Shown here: in pieces, positions 23,000 to 35,053 of the stretch
Numbering within the stretch: the first letter of the stretch is position 1
Layout: each line of letters starts with the position of its first letter
Assembly (NCBI RefSeq): GCF_037975245.1
Contig: NC_092576.1
Location: forward strand, 33,396,611 to 33,460,610
DNA from: Apostichopus japonicus
Taxonomy: Eukaryota; Echinodermata; Holothuroidea; Aspidochirotida; Stichopodidae
Direction: 5' to 3'
DNA: 64,000 nucleotides
Notes under the pieces: model-generated
What the model saw: the letters and a program-made list of their open reading frames with translations, nothing else
Told to the model about the DNA's origin: nothing
Database searches by the model: none
Translations under genes and position numbers: made by a program

Positions 23000-23790
23000 C
23001 CAACTTTAGTTGATACAATATGACACTGTCTCTACTGAATATTCATAGTATCACACATGGTCAGGTACCATTCAGTAATTCTTATACTGAAGTAAATGAT
23101 AATACAAGAGCCCAATGGCATTATCAAAATTTGGTCCAGAAAACTGTTGGTTCACAAAATTTGGACCAAGAAAAAGTAAAAAAAAAGTCATAAAATCGTA
23201 CAAAGTATTTTAATAAAATAACTTTTAACTTAATGAAATAACTTGATCAAATTTAATCAAATAAGACTTTTCAGGTATGTGAGGATATGACGTCACAGCT
23301 AGTCTGGTTTCAGCAGTTTCTACACAATCAGATAGAACTTTAATCTACACAATCAGATAGAAACTCCTAAGCGGAAAATGAATTGGAATACTTTCTTCAC
23401 TATTGGGTTCTTTTATTGTCCTCTTTCATATAAGATAAACATTGTGACACCTGAACTCTCCTATAAGTATAACTGACAGGAGTTCTGGGATTGCTTTGAA
23501 TAGCTATTAGCAGATTAACCCTGCAAATCAAACCATTGCATAAATTCTACTCGAAGGGCACCTTATTGTAGATTGTTAAAACCAAAAGCTACCAGTCTAG
23601 GTTGCATTTCGTTACTGTTACTCTATTGACAATTGACCTGTAATTGATCATTTTGGGTTATTTTTATACTCAAATATGATCTCAATGATATTGTCATATT
23701 TACTTTTTATATTTTATTGGTACAAAGTATCAAAACCCTAATAAAGACCAAAGGACGACCGGTACTTAAAAATGGACAACCGGGACCTGT
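23000..23790. other. Non-coding stretch
   Basis: AT-rich sequence with a short direct repeat (CTACACAATCAGATAGAA twice, about 23,319-23,361). No gene was recognised. Confidence 0.4.
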
Positions 23791-23794
23791 GATC

Positions 23795-25215
23795 CCAATT
23801 ACCAACTTTTGCACTTATAATGTACACATATTTCTATCGGGTCCTCTGGGACCAAGTATCTCCTGTACGGAAGCAGATATGGACCTGAGAGTTGCAGATT
23901 TGGGATCCTGGGCATCGATATTCCCATGTGACGTCATTTTGACGAAATCCTTTTTTTGGGCAATTTTGGCAAAAAACTGCAAGGGGTACACCCCTTATGG
24001 TTTTTGGGGTGAAAATAATTGTTGTCGCTAAGACGGGCAATGTGTATCTTTTCTAGTTGTTCTTGACAAGCTGATTACAAATCTGAAGTTTATTTTGGGA
24101 TTGGGTGTTGTGTGGGGGGCGTAGGGGCCAAATACCTAGGGAGGGGGGCACAGGCCCAAGTGGGTGTCCCCAAAAACACACAAGGTAAGGGGCTATGCAG
24201 TGAGGAGTTGCATATTAGGGTTAGGGGAAACCATGCCTACAGTTTCAAGACATAGTTGACGCTTCACACGCGCCCTGCAAGAGCTAGGCCCCTTCAAAGG
24301 GGACAAATCATGTGGACATGTGGTAAAAAGCTGACATTTAGGAGACAAGTAGCCTCGGGCTTGAAATTGGTAGTGCACCCACCTACGTGTGTCTACTACT
24401 CACTACTGATAACTTGGCCTGATTTAAGTTCGGGTAAAAAAACTAATCAAATGTTGACGTAGGCGCAGGGGTCCTTGTATAGGGTACAGTAGCTACTACA
24501 GGTGAAAAACGACTATTTTTGAGGGGGCCTCCAAAACATAAAGACTATACCCCCTTCCCAATAATAAATGCTACCGTATGAGTTGTCTACACGTCCTTAG
24601 GACTCTCGTCTCCCACATAACAAAAAATTAGCCCTCTCACATACCCTCAGTGGAAAGGACGGGGTACCAAAAAGAGGTACTTTTTAAAACTTTTCAAGAC
24701 AAAAACACCTATTTTTGGCGCAGATAGAAATCATATAAACAAAAGGCCTTTTCCGGTCAGATAATTACACGAAATTGGTGTATGACAATGACAAGGGTTT
24801 CTCCTACTCCACATCAAAATTTGATGTCGATGGGTACTTCAGAGAGGACAGGAGGGGGGGTTGACAAGAGGGAGTTTTCCAACTTTTGCACGTATGAAGA
24901 GCACATATTTCTATTGGGTCCTCTGGGACCACGTATCTCCTGAACGGAAGCAGATATGGACCTGAGAGTTGCAGATTTGGGATCCTGGGCATGGATAACC
25001 TCATGTGACTTCATTTTGACGAAATCTATTTTTTGGGCAATTTTGGCAAAAACTGCAAGGGGTACTTACGGTTTTTTGGGGTGAAAATATTTTTTGTCGC
25101 AAAGACGGGCAATGTGTATCTTTGCTGGTAGTTCTCGACATGCTGATCACGAATCTGAAGTTTATTTTGGAACTGGGTGTTGTGTGGGGGCTTTAGGGGC
25201 AAAACACCACTGGGA
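23795..25215. repeat. Direct duplication of a ~370-bp block
   Basis: The block 23,795-24,170 recurs at 24,875-25,215, about 1.08 kb away. Shared phrases include GGACCTGAGAGTTGCAGATT, GGGCAATTTTGGCAAAAA, GACGGGCAATGTGTATCTTT and GGGTGTTGTGTGGGGG. Divergence is perhaps 10-15 percent. It has no coding features and is probably a dispersed repeat present twice. Confidence 0.8.
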
Positions 25216-25844
25216 GGGGGCGGGGACCCGAAATTTGGTGTTTCCAGAACGAACGAATGACATCTCATCTGGTGCTACTTAGGGCGCTGAATATGAATCT
25301 GAGATTATTTTGGCGGTTCAGAGGCGTGGGGAGTGGTGGGGGCATTTAATGCCTTCATGGCGCATGCTACTGACACTCTGTGCTGGATGTTTGGCCTTTT
25401 TTTATTCAAACTTACCCCCTTACCACTCGGAGAAGTGCCACACCTAGGAGTTTCAATCTATTTTGGGAAGGGGACACCCTAGTGGTGAAACCCCGAAAAG
25501 ATGGCCGTATTGGGACCACCCCAGTAACTATGGTAACGCTCCAAAGTGGAAAGGTCGGGATTTCCTAATACATAGTAACACTAATTATTATGACCTATTC
25601 GGATTTTTTTCAAAAAGACCAGTATTGTCATAGAAAGACTACACTAACCACTGCTGTTTTCCCATTAACTGCAATCGTTCTAACCTAAAGCCTTGGTGAA
25701 GGTCTCCGAAAGCTTTAAAATGTCTTAGATAACAAACGGTATCGTGTTTCAATAAAACTCAACTAAGAGATGCATGATTTGTTAACTGAATAGAGATTTA
25801 AAACATAACAAAAACTCCACGTTAGTAGCATGCATTGAACAACC

Positions 25845-26110
25845 ATACCAAAGGACTGGCCATCTCAGAATCATTCTAGTAGACCCTTCTAGTAGAGCAC
25901 TAGTAATCAGGCCGTCTGCTGAGTTTTGTACGCGTTGGAAGCTATCAATGAGAGCAATGGTGGCACAGACTGCAGAAGAGAATTTCAGTTGTAAATCTAA
26001 TTTTGAGGTTACAATTGTCTGGACAAGCAATGCACATGTGTCTTCAGTAATGTTATGATGTATGCGACCAATATTCCTAATGGAGAGATAACTGCCTTTG
26101 CAAATAGTAT
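25845..26110 (-). pseudogene. Degraded LINE RT thumb/C-terminal fragment
   Basis: On the minus strand the frame reads LSIRNIGRIHHNITEDTC, then LVQTIVTSKLD and FQRVQNSADGLIT. This matches the family pattern LRNIGRIRK-x(n)-LV-x(4)-SRLD-x(n)-LQRVQNAAARL of CR1/L2-type LINE proteins. The intervening YCN-LL-GLP segment is altered. It is a short internal fragment without its ends. Confidence 0.7.
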
Positions 26111-26114
26111 TTAT

Positions 26115-27494
26115 ATAGATAGTATTTAGACTGATTTTGATATAAGTTTGAAATACACCTATTTTTCCTTTGGATTAATTAAAGAGAGAAAGAAAGCAAT
26201 TCTTCCTTTGCTTGGTTCAATTAGACATGAATGTCTTGTTTATGTACTAGCCAACCACAGTTTAAGATGTTTATTCCAGTATATTTTACTGTCATTTACT
26301 AATACAGGACTCATTGTATGAGTTTCATTAAACTCAGGCTACTGTTGGACACACTAATTTTACAATTTTAGTAACTACTCCAAAAATCAATTACATAGGT
26401 GTGCACATACAAGACACATATCGCAGATTTCTGTACCTTTTCATGGAATCAAAAGTGCATTCCAAATATCCATGTAGCTCTACGCATACTCAATGGTCAT
26501 CTCTATGTGAACTCTCTCTATCTTGGCCCATTTTCATGCTCTCTGTGTTATTGCCATTTGTGGCCTGCATCTGCAAACTTGGTAGGAGATGTGGAGAAAA
26601 GAGTGAGTGTAATGTATACAATTACAATTATATAATTATTGCTACACCTTAATGCTCAGGAGACACATATGCAAGTATGCAAGGTCTCGCTTTAAATATA
26701 CTCCAAAAAAAGCTGTTTCTACTGATTTCATTTTCTGATATCCTGTCACATCTACTACCAGCATCATCAACATATTTAAGATGAGCGAGCAAGACTTTCA
26801 ATTTTTCTTTAATAGTATAGATCGACTCTAAGTGCACTGACACCTTGCACAATGTAAACTATTAAGTAGGGTCTTGTGAATTGCAAATAGTAGTCAAGAC
26901 CAGCTCACTAAATACACAGCTTAACAAATTGACATAAGAACAACAGTTTGAATAACAGTACTTTGCAAGAAAGTTACCAATTAATTAATGGCATTTAGTT
27001 GTGTCTATGACCACATGGTGTGCCATTTCAATAACTTCAACAGTGACGAAAGACTACAGAGACATTTGGATTAAAGAAACAGTTTTTTATGTTTGAAAGG
27101 TAATGTATAAAAGAACATATTCTATACATTGTGTGCAATGACACATATAATGAAAAAAAAATCACAGTTTTAAGGAACTGACAGTATGGGGCCTAGGTTG
27201 GAAAAAAACTGGTTTCACCAAAACAAGGAAAAGGGAACTGTCTGCAAAGGTTCCTACAAATTAAGATATTAGATTATTCTCAATTTCCTTCTTCTTGTCA
27301 CACTTTAGAGTTTTATTATGCAGACACATGCTTTAGTGTTTAGATATTGTACTTGTTTTGTTGCCAAAGAGTTGGCAAATAAACTATTTGGTTTCCGCCT
27401 TCCTCTTTTCCCACGATACTTGCTATAAAGTTATTTTGACTGTATGAACACTCACCATACAGATGTTCTGGTCAACTGTGTGTAGCATTTTGTA
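26115..27494. other. Non-coding, low-repeat stretch
   Basis: Possible intron of the minus-strand exon candidates. A good minus-strand donor pattern, TGTATG then GTGAGTG, is seen at about 27,448. No exon with two convincing borders was found. Confidence 0.35.
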
Positions 27495-27602
27495 CTATAG
27501 GAACAGTAGCTGGACACCACTATATCTGATCATCTGTGTGGATACCATTCTGTAGGACAGTACCTTGGGACTATAAATGCCATCATCATCAAGTTCAATC
27601 AC
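27495..27602 (-). CDS. Candidate minus-strand host exon
   Basis: On the minus strand a good acceptor, TAAATATCTTTTGCAACAG, precedes a frame starting VIELDDDGIYSPK that stays open for 35 codons to a TAG at 27,495. An alternative donor AAG|GTACTG after the 13th codon would make a 39-nt exon. The protein was not recognised. It is in the same orientation as the exons at 32.7-33.1 and 41.4 kb and could belong to the same gene, but this is unproven. Confidence 0.35.
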   Translation of the reverse strand: MIELDDDGIYSPKVLSYRMVSTQMIRYSGVQLLFL

Positions 27603-27609
27603 CTGTTGC

Positions 27610-29400
27610 AAAAGATATTTAACACTGTTGAGAAATAAATAGATAAATATGATATGGAATTAGCAAACTGTATGAAAGGTACTGTACACACTGTATGATT
27701 TGCAGAAGCAACTTGTTTGGTTTGCTCTGAAAGAGTATTTTTCATTGTACTAAAAGCATATGAACAGTACATACTGGAAATCCTCTACTGAAGCAACCAC
27801 ACAGTGCTGTGTACTGTACATTATAATGCCAAACATGACCTTCAAGTTGCTCTTCACGCTACTTAAAATTAAATCCTCACATTGACAAACTTTTGTATCA
27901 TGTTTTCTGTCATAAAGTTATCCATATAACACAATATGCTATGCCTACAATGACTGTACAACTTAACCTCCAAAGGGGCACCGACTTGTTAACTAGAAAT
28001 ATATACTTGAGCCAAGCCTAAAGTAAAAGTCTGCTAACTTAAAGAATAAGGAGTAAAAAAGTTAGTATGCATAACTGTAGTAGGCTTAGTAATGTTACTA
28101 TAGGCGTCAATTAAAGGCTTAATAACATGTAGTATTTCCCTGGTGTCATGAATGCAACAGGGGGCTTATTGTTCTCACTTGCCAGTTGGGGCAATTTTTT
28201 CTACCTGGTTTGATATTCAGTGGCCTATGCTCAGTCAGTACACTTTGGTACACCGTAGCCTTCAGTAATTAGGCTGAGGCCTATGTAGATTCACACCTCT
28301 TGAACAGAGTCTTGTGAGAGTAATTGTGGGAGTAATCTTGTGTTACGGTAACCTGTTTTGGAAGTTATTGTACAAATGTCACATTAGTGAGTGTGTTTTA
28401 AGTATATCAATGTAACTTTTGTATTTGTTGCCATGGATATATCTTATGCATCTCTCTTTCCCAAAATTGAGTTGAACATATGGTGTCATTCATGGTAGAC
28501 CCAGGCCTCCATTTTGTGTGCTTGTTTCAACCTAAGCCTAGATTGTGAATTTGTGTAAAACTAGACTCAGTAGTTGTTTTACAATAACCAGCATTGAACC
28601 ACATAGAAATGGAAACAATTTTATCCTGTCTAAAGTAAAGGCTTAGGCTATTCCCCCTGTTTGAAATATTTTGACACATCATCTTAATTTCCTTGACTCT
28701 TGAGGCTTAACACAATGGGAGGAGGGTTAGGCCTAGAGCTTGTTTTAAAAAGACTGCAGCACAGTATGCACATAAAATTTCTAAAAGATTATACTTTCAT
28801 ATCTCGGGAAGATATCAGGATTGCGTTCATTTTGCTTTAACTAAACTAAAGACCAAAAGTTATACACCAAGCCCAAGTTAGGCTAGGCCTATGATAAGCG
28901 TATCCTATGCGAATCACTGTCTTGTCAGGCCATGGGAAAACGTTAGGCACCGCCTTTACAAAGGATTGGTGAATAACTAATTTCTTGACATGATATCATG
29001 ATTTGGCCGAAGAAAACGTCTATTTTCTTTACTTAACTAAGAGACGAAAACACCGAACCTATGCTTAAGCATAACCTATTCAGTATGCGAAGTACCATGT
29101 AGGCCTACAGCACATAGGGCTATAGTAATAGTAACCACAGTAACACGTAGGCGTCCTATGCAACGGCATAGGTCTCACGCTAACTTGATATCAAATTCAA
29201 AGTAACTTTGGTAAATAGAAAGAAAAGTTTACTTCTACTTGACCCACCAATAAAGAAGCCGCTTATCCACACATCATCCCTGAAAGAATCGATAATATCA
29301 TCCGGTAAGTAGGAAATATGATGAAATATCGCGTTCAACAACGTTGAGTTGAACTGGTCGCGCAGCACGTTTTATTTAGTGTAATTTACGATTCATCATC
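27610..29400. other. Non-coding, low-repeat stretch
   Basis: Contains many TAGGCCTA-type phrases. A weak minus-strand exon-like frame (RDQFNSTLLNAIFHHISYL) near 29.2-29.37 kb is open and ends at a GTGGGT but has no good acceptor. Otherwise nothing was supported. Confidence 0.35.
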
Positions 29401-29494
29401 GCGGACGAGCCTGTTTGTCTACAACGATGAACCAAACGGACCACATCACCAAACTAACCAATATCACCAAAAGGACCTATTGCGCAAATGCAAA

Positions 29495-29530
29495 GCATCA
29501 AACGGACCAGTCAACTGGTCCGTTTGATGC
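29495..29530. repeat. Perfect 17-bp palindrome with 2-nt spacer
   Basis: GCATCAAACGGACCAGT (29,495-29,511) and its exact complement (29,514-29,530) are separated by CA. Further copies of the ATCAAACGGACCA core lie on either side (29,431 and about 29,550), and one lies at 10,155. Confidence 0.9.
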
Positions 29531-30049
29531 CCGTCTGCGAATTTGCTGGATCAAACGGACCAAAAACGCAGGCATGCAGCTGCCTCCGCCTCTCCATCTC
29601 TCTCTCTCTCTCTTCTCCGGCACTCTCATGGCCTCTTTCCATCTCAACTCCCACCAACTCTCTCACTTCCTCTTCATCTCCTGTCTCTCCTCCGATTCCC
29701 TCCAGGGGAACTGTGGGTTCGGTGATAGATCTAACCTGTCCCGGCCTGCTAGCCAGGTGTCGATGTGCTGCCACTGTCTGGTGTGAAAACAATACAGACT
29801 AGACAGAGGTCTCGGAATAGTTCACACATTTAAGGTGGCTTCGAGACATGCCTGAGAAACCCACGTTAAGGAGAGACTAACGGCGAATAGTCTAACGTAT
29901 ATCAAACGGAACGACTATAAGGAGGAAGTGTTGTGGGGGTATGCTAACAGAGAGTAAAGTTACGTGTCAAAAACAACGCGCCCCGCTGGAGGCTCGCGGC
30001 TTACAAAGTACGCTACAATAGTGAAAAACTTCCCACACTTAGAAGCGAA

Positions 30050-30430
30050 CACGTAACTAGAATACATGAAGGAAAAAGGACGAAGCATGTATACAAGGGA
30101 GAGAACTCCTCTATCCGCGTACAGAGCGGGAAGGGAGGAACAAGGCTACGAGGTACGCCCCAAGTGAAACTCCCGACACTTATGAGGCGCACGAGTAGCG
30201 AAACCCATGGAGAAACATGAAAATATATACAAATATATGAAGGTTCAAACATGAAACAACAACACTTCCGACATATGGAAGCAACGTAACTAAACATATA
30301 TGCATCGAAAAACTTGTAAAAAGGACGAAACATGTATATAAGGGAGAGAACCCCCCTAACCGCCAACCAGCGGAGGGGGGAACAAGGTTACGAGGTACGC
30401 CCCAAGTCATGAGACTCAGGGAGCGCACGT
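30050..30430. repeat. Duplicated ~250-bp leader unit in DIRS copy A
   Basis: AAAGGACGAAGCATGTATA..AGGGAGAGAAC and GGAACAAGGCTACGAGGTAC near 30.07-30.16 kb recur near 30.31-30.40 kb. The unit contains TACGCCCCAAGT, followed by divergent sequence. Confidence 0.65.
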
Positions 30431-30547
30431 AGCAACAACTGGAGGAAACATGAAAAGATACAACAATATATGAAATCAAGGTTACTCCCGTCTTAACATG
30501 ACAAAACAACGAAACGAACCGACTAACTCGACTAGTTAGGAGATATT

Positions 30548-30882
30548 GGAACGTGGCTACAAACTACGCTACGAAAGTGAAAACCCACACTAAAAGCGTA
30601 AAAATTAACGAAAGTACATGAAACAAGCAAAACATCTTATGAGAAGTAAGAACAGCTGAAACACATGTACATACGAAAAAACATGCCTATCCGCGTAAAC
30701 AAGGCGGTATAGGCAACGCTACAAATTACGCTACAAAGGTGAAAACCCACACAAAAGCGTAAGAAGTAACGAAAGTACATGAAACGAGCAAAACATCTTA
30801 TGAAAGTAAGAAAAGCTGAAACACATGTACATACGAAAATACATGCCTATCCGCGTAAACAAGGCGGTATAGGCAACGAACG
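30548..30882. repeat. Duplicated ~170-bp leader unit in DIRS copy A
   Basis: Two adjacent copies share GTGAAAACCCACAC, AAGCGTAA, GAAAGTACATGAAAC, AAACATCTTATGA and CATGCCTATCCGCGTAAACA with few differences. Confidence 0.85.
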
Positions 30883-31142
30883 AAGTAGTCTCGCAGAACT
30901 ACTACCTGTTACGCTAAAAACGTTACGTAAGAAAAAAAAACGAACGCATGGGCGAGAGTGTACATTAAAAACAGCCCCAAAAAACACCCTTCCCTACAGA
31001 AAAGGATACTTATCAGGCTGGAAAAGATCCTTGGAAGTGCAGAAGTCCTGATAGGAAACTTCTAGGTATAAAATCAAAGGTATTCCGGGCGAATTTCGCG
31101 AAAATTTTTCCAACTCCGAAAAACACAGTGAAACACTTTGTG

Positions 31143-31275
31143 GGTAGAAAAATGAAGGGGGTCACTAGGGTCAGTGAGGGTGTACAGTGTTTAAAGATTA
31201 CCAGGGCATTCTAGACATGGTAGAATGTGGTGCATAGGTTGTGGGGAGACAGGTAAGTGGGGAACGAAGTAAATA
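31143..31275. repeat. DIRS copy A right (5') inverted terminal repeat
   Basis: Reverse complement of 1,417-1,535 over about 115 bp. The outermost 15 bases differ from the left end but match the right-end half of the internal complementary region at 1.63 kb. Confidence 0.8.
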
Positions 31276-32696
31276 AAAAAAATCACACCATTTTCTTTCC
31301 AGTCTTTTGCAGATTCTGTTGTTTGTATTTTTTGTATAACGAGTATAAGGGGAATACATTTCGTCAACAGGAGGCATTAACTACATAATAAATATTATAT
31401 CGAGGCTTCCATTGGCATCGGATTCGACGACTTTCGACGACGTTACTATACCGTTAGAACACGTATAAATCATGGATGATCACGTGACGTGATCCGCGGT
31501 ACTACCAACTTAATGTGTTTTATAACCCTTTTAAGATCATTGTGATACGCGTTTCGTAAACAACAACAACAAATATATGCAATGTTTTAAATTAAAATTA
31601 AGATTTAGATTAGGATGGTCATGATGTTTTGGGATTGACATCATTTGTGTAAGAAAAATGTATGATCTGAATGGGTGCCAGCTAGTCAGGGCATTATGGA
31701 TTGAATATCGATGTCATTCGTATAATGTTATATTCAGTCGTCTTTAGAATCCTACCTCACACTTATTCTGCAGCGAAGTTCAATTTTGCTCTCAACGAAT
31801 TTAATCACACCATAGTTGTGAATTTTGCCAAGCCAATAATCCCTCGCAATGATCTACTCAAAACTACTTGTATATCCAGTGGATTAAATAAGTTCAAAAT
31901 TGTTTTAATAGAAACATATTTGACATTCTTATGTTTTTGCATGGACTTTACATTTCTGATGTTGAAGTCGTCATTTTTATGTTTTATTTCACTTGTATAT
32001 TCTTAACTTTTACATTTTCATTCCTCATCAGTACAGGATAGTTGAAATCAATTATATTTATGTACATAGTGTTAAGTCTGATGTACTAGATTCTTTCGAT
32101 TGTTTAAACGATAAAAAGCAACTCTGAAATTATTTGAGGAAGAAACTTCAGTAACATAGTTGGTCATGGTGGATTAAACCTCTAGTGTTCCGGAGACATC
32201 AAAAAGATGTAACACTTTAATTAACAACCATGAGAACCAACAAGAAAAGCATGGTATTTCCAATCGTTATCCCCTTTAACACACTCTATTAAGCATCAGA
32301 GGTAATTTTGCTGTTTGCTAAAATCCTCTACTTTCGCGCCCTTGACACCACAGATATACATGTATACATAGAATCCATATCACACCTGCTAACGACAAAA
32401 TGCTTTGTAGCTGTTTGAAGGTCGTTCGCGCAATCTTAGTACAACTAAAAACGATGACTCGCGCAAAATGTGCCTACGTTATAGTAAAGAAGTTTCGGCG
32501 TAATCCTGAACTATCGTCACAATATCTTTTATATTCATAAATGGAAACACTTGATGCAATAAATGAGCTCCAATTTCGTGGGAAATGTTGCCGTATATTA
32601 ATCTTGAAGTTATCTGTGTGATTGTAAGGTTAGTTTACTCTCTATGAATGCGTTGTACAGATACATTATTGATACGGCTCACATTGTAATACTCAC
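31276..32696. other. Non-coding stretch, possible intron
   Basis: AT-rich, with no exon having two good borders. It follows the donor of the exon at 32,697-32,902 on the minus strand. A plus-strand open frame at 31,701-32,006 has no recognisable content. Confidence 0.4.
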
Positions 32697-32902
32697 TCTA
32701 GCTCCTCCAACATATGTGACTGTTGTACAAACATCAATATTTCAACAAACTCTTTCTCTGTCATTTCTCTTCCTTTCTCTGTTTGTATTACTACCTTCTT
32801 TACTGATGCAGGACATGACAGATGTAAGTTTGACTTTAGGTTGATGTTACCAGCCTCAATGTAACTGAAAGACTTTTTCAGATACAGACAGGTGATGGGA
32901 AT
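32697..32902 (-). CDS. Minus-strand host exon, protein not recognised
   Basis: A strong acceptor (TTTCTTCCTTCAG) directly precedes an open exon of 206 nt that ends at a consensus-like donor, GA|GTGAGT. The frame starts IPITCLYLKKSFSYIEAG and ends near FVQQSHMLEEL, with a mixed, folded-protein composition unlike the LINE or DIRS frames nearby. It begins in phase 0, matching the end of the exon at 33,009-33,077, and leaves in phase 2. No family was recognised. The two clean borders and matching phase make a real exon likely. Confidence 0.6.
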
Positions 32903-33008
32903 CTGAAGGAAGAAATACATTATACATGATAATTGAATTATATTTTGCTCAATATTATATTGATAATGAATTCATATTATATAATAGTATTCACTGTCCG
33001 ATACCTAC

Positions 33009-33077
33009 TGTTAAGGTCTGCTTGTCTACTTCAGTACTGATACGAGCCCTTATCACATCATCACGATGGAACGACAT
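33009..33077 (-). CDS. Minus-strand host exon, possible first coding exon
   Basis: An ATG at 33,077 (minus) opens 23 codons starting MSFHRDDVIRARISTEVDKQ and ending at ACA|GTAGGT, a good donor in phase 0. The next exon (32,902) resumes in phase 0 across a 106-nt intron. The ATG is preceded by CAATTTAGAAA, so TTTAG at 33,081 could instead be an acceptor and this an internal exon starting with Lys-Met. That reading would join it in phase to the exon at 41.4 kb. Confidence 0.5.
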
Positions 33078-33084
33078 TTTCTAA

Positions 33085-33905
33085 ATTGAGCCAATTCGAG
33101 AAGATACCAGAATTCGGGTGAATGAAAGTAACTTTGGAAACGTTACAGATCTAGCTCACAAAGCACACGTTATGGTATATATCGCAATAACACATGGTAA
33201 TATACAATTTGTATCGAAACTTGATCGTCGTAAAGATTTAAATACGACCCAATGATGGACCTCAATTTACCGAGTAACTCAGTTTTTAATAATATGTATT
33301 CACATAAGGCTCCGGTTGATATTCCAAATTAGTATTCAACACGGTGCTAACGTTACCTATGGATTATATTCACAACGACTTCTGGAATCATTCAGATTTT
33401 CTTGAAATATGTTAACTCAATATACGTTTGGTGGTGATTATGGAGACAGTATCATGAAGAAACTTATTATTGTGTAGTGTCGAGTCGTTCAGTTTCATTG
33501 AAATAATTTGATTCAAGACATATTCTACAAGGATATTTAAAAATTTTAGATTGATTATGACGATTGCCAGCAAGGTAAGATATCGCAAACCGACATTGGT
33601 ATTTAAAGTAAAGCGGTTTCTAAAGCAATCCATTTGAGAGAAACCAAATTATTAAACGATTATTTTTGGCTGTCAGTGATCATTTCATTACTGCCGATCA
33701 GTTTCTCAACAAATTAATATTATATCCCCGTCACTCCCGCGGATTTACGGCTCAGAGCAAATGCGCAAATGACGCTTCTTTCGAAGCCCTAAAGCGGTCG
33801 ATACGAAACCGAGACGAAAAATATGTATGACCCATTTTAAATAATATGAAACAATATATTTTTACCATCTCTCTATTTTTCTTGAGTTCAAGCTTCAATT
33901 ATGTC
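33085..33905. other. Non-coding stretch, promoter or intron
   Basis: No features supported. It would be the upstream region if 33,077 is the start codon, or intron if the gene continues to 41.4 kb. Confidence 0.4.
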
Positions 33906-33906
33906 T

Positions 33907-34038
<132 letters not shown>

Positions 34039-34342
34039 TACGCATATGCAGATGTATGTCCTTATGGCTATCTTGTTTTCTGAGACCGCCTTTCAATGAC
34101 TAGCTGTGTAAGAGTTCTTTGCACAATAAATTCCAACAAAAGTAATAACCCCAAAACAACAAAAGCAAAAGCAACAATAACAAATATAACACAACAAAAA
34201 CAACAACACTAGCAACAAAACAATTTGCCCCCCACAAAAAAGTCATTTGCTTTATAGCTGTCTGCATACCTAAACATTTAGGAAGATATTTCCCATTGGG
34301 TTACACTGTTATCGGCTGGTAGAGCAAGGATTGACACCCATA

Positions 34343-34407
34343 ACACCCGATACACACAGAGAACACAGATACTACTGTAAATCTTTAAGTTTTGTACCAC
34401 AGCAAAA
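34343..34407. repeat. Left arm of inverted repeat flanking DIRS copy B
   Basis: ACTGTAAA..AGTTTTGTACCACAGCAAAAACT here is the inverse of AGTTTTTTTCTGTGGTACAAAACTTTACAGT at about 40,998-41,028. Similarity continues outward (CGATACACACAGAGAACA against CGATTCACATAGAGATAA). The DIRS element therefore sits inside an older palindromic repeat. Confidence 0.65.
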
Positions 34408-34415
34408 ACTGAAGC

Positions 34416-34585
34416 ATATTCCAAAACTTACTGGTTTGGATATTTACGAGTGACGAGCTTACCTGTCTCCTCACAACCTTAGCACCTCATTCTACCGTGC
34501 CTATAAAGTCCTGGTAAATAAATAACACTGTGCGCCCTCTATAACCGGACCACCCTTCCGGTCCCTCCTCCTTTCTCATGAGACC
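34416..34585. repeat. DIRS copy B left (3') inverted terminal repeat
   Basis: From about 34,455 it is the reverse complement of 40,690-40,810, including CATTCTACCGTGCCTATAAA and CTTCCGGTCCCTCCTCCTTT. The outer ~35 bases are specific to this end. Confidence 0.85.
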
Positions 34586-34599
34586 ATTCCTAAAGAGTG

Positions 34600-35050
34600 G
34601 CCTCACGGACACGGGAGTGGGGGTGGCAAGGGCCCTCTGGCCACCCCCAACGACTCCCGTCGAGTTAACTTCCCAAAGTGAACCCCTAACAAAAAGTCAC
34701 TGACGCCTTCCTAGCAGGGGGAGTGTAACCCTCCCCGGCGCAGCGGGAAAGGGGGACACTCTCCTGAACCCTGCAGGCAGAACTACCCTTTAAACTAACA
34801 AGGAGCCTACAGATTTACGGTCCGACACTTGTTAACCTTAGAACAACTTGGGTGAGAACGTAGGCGGAAGAATATGTACGTAAACGCATACGAAAACACA
34901 CAGGTACACTCACCGATAGACATGGTCGATGGCTCTCTGGTGGATGGTGGTTCTGTCTATCTGGTGTAGAGCTCGGAGTCGTGAGTCAAGTCGAGCGACC
35001 GCTCCTCCTTCCGGCTGTGTCCCACCACACTCTCGGGGGAGGGAGGCGGG
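34600..35050 (-). other. DIRS copy B 3' non-coding segment
   Basis: Sequence between the terminal repeat and the internal complementary region. It carries no domain and corresponds to the shorter 1,536-1,573 segment in copy A, so it is a copy B-specific expansion or a copy A deletion. Confidence 0.5.
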
Positions 35051-35053
35051 AAT

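Larger units (their letters stand above)
29575..31275 (-). mobile_element. DIRS-type retroelement copy A, 5' part
   Basis: This is the 5' leader and start of gag of the element whose 3' part is at 1.38-3.33 kb. CT-rich sequence at 29,575-29,720 corresponds to the Arg/Glu-rich gag start. GTCGATGTGCTGCCACTG at about 29,758 corresponds to GTCGATGTCCTGCCACTG upstream of gag in copy B. The phrase AAAAGGATACTTATC is also shared by both leaders (31,000 and 40,537). The terminus at 31,275 ends GAAGTAAATA. Confidence 0.75.

Noticed and set aside
26649-26852. Minus-strand frame LESIYTIKEKLKVLLAHLKY as an exon
   Set aside because: Protein-like, but no acceptable donor was found; kept out for lack of borders.
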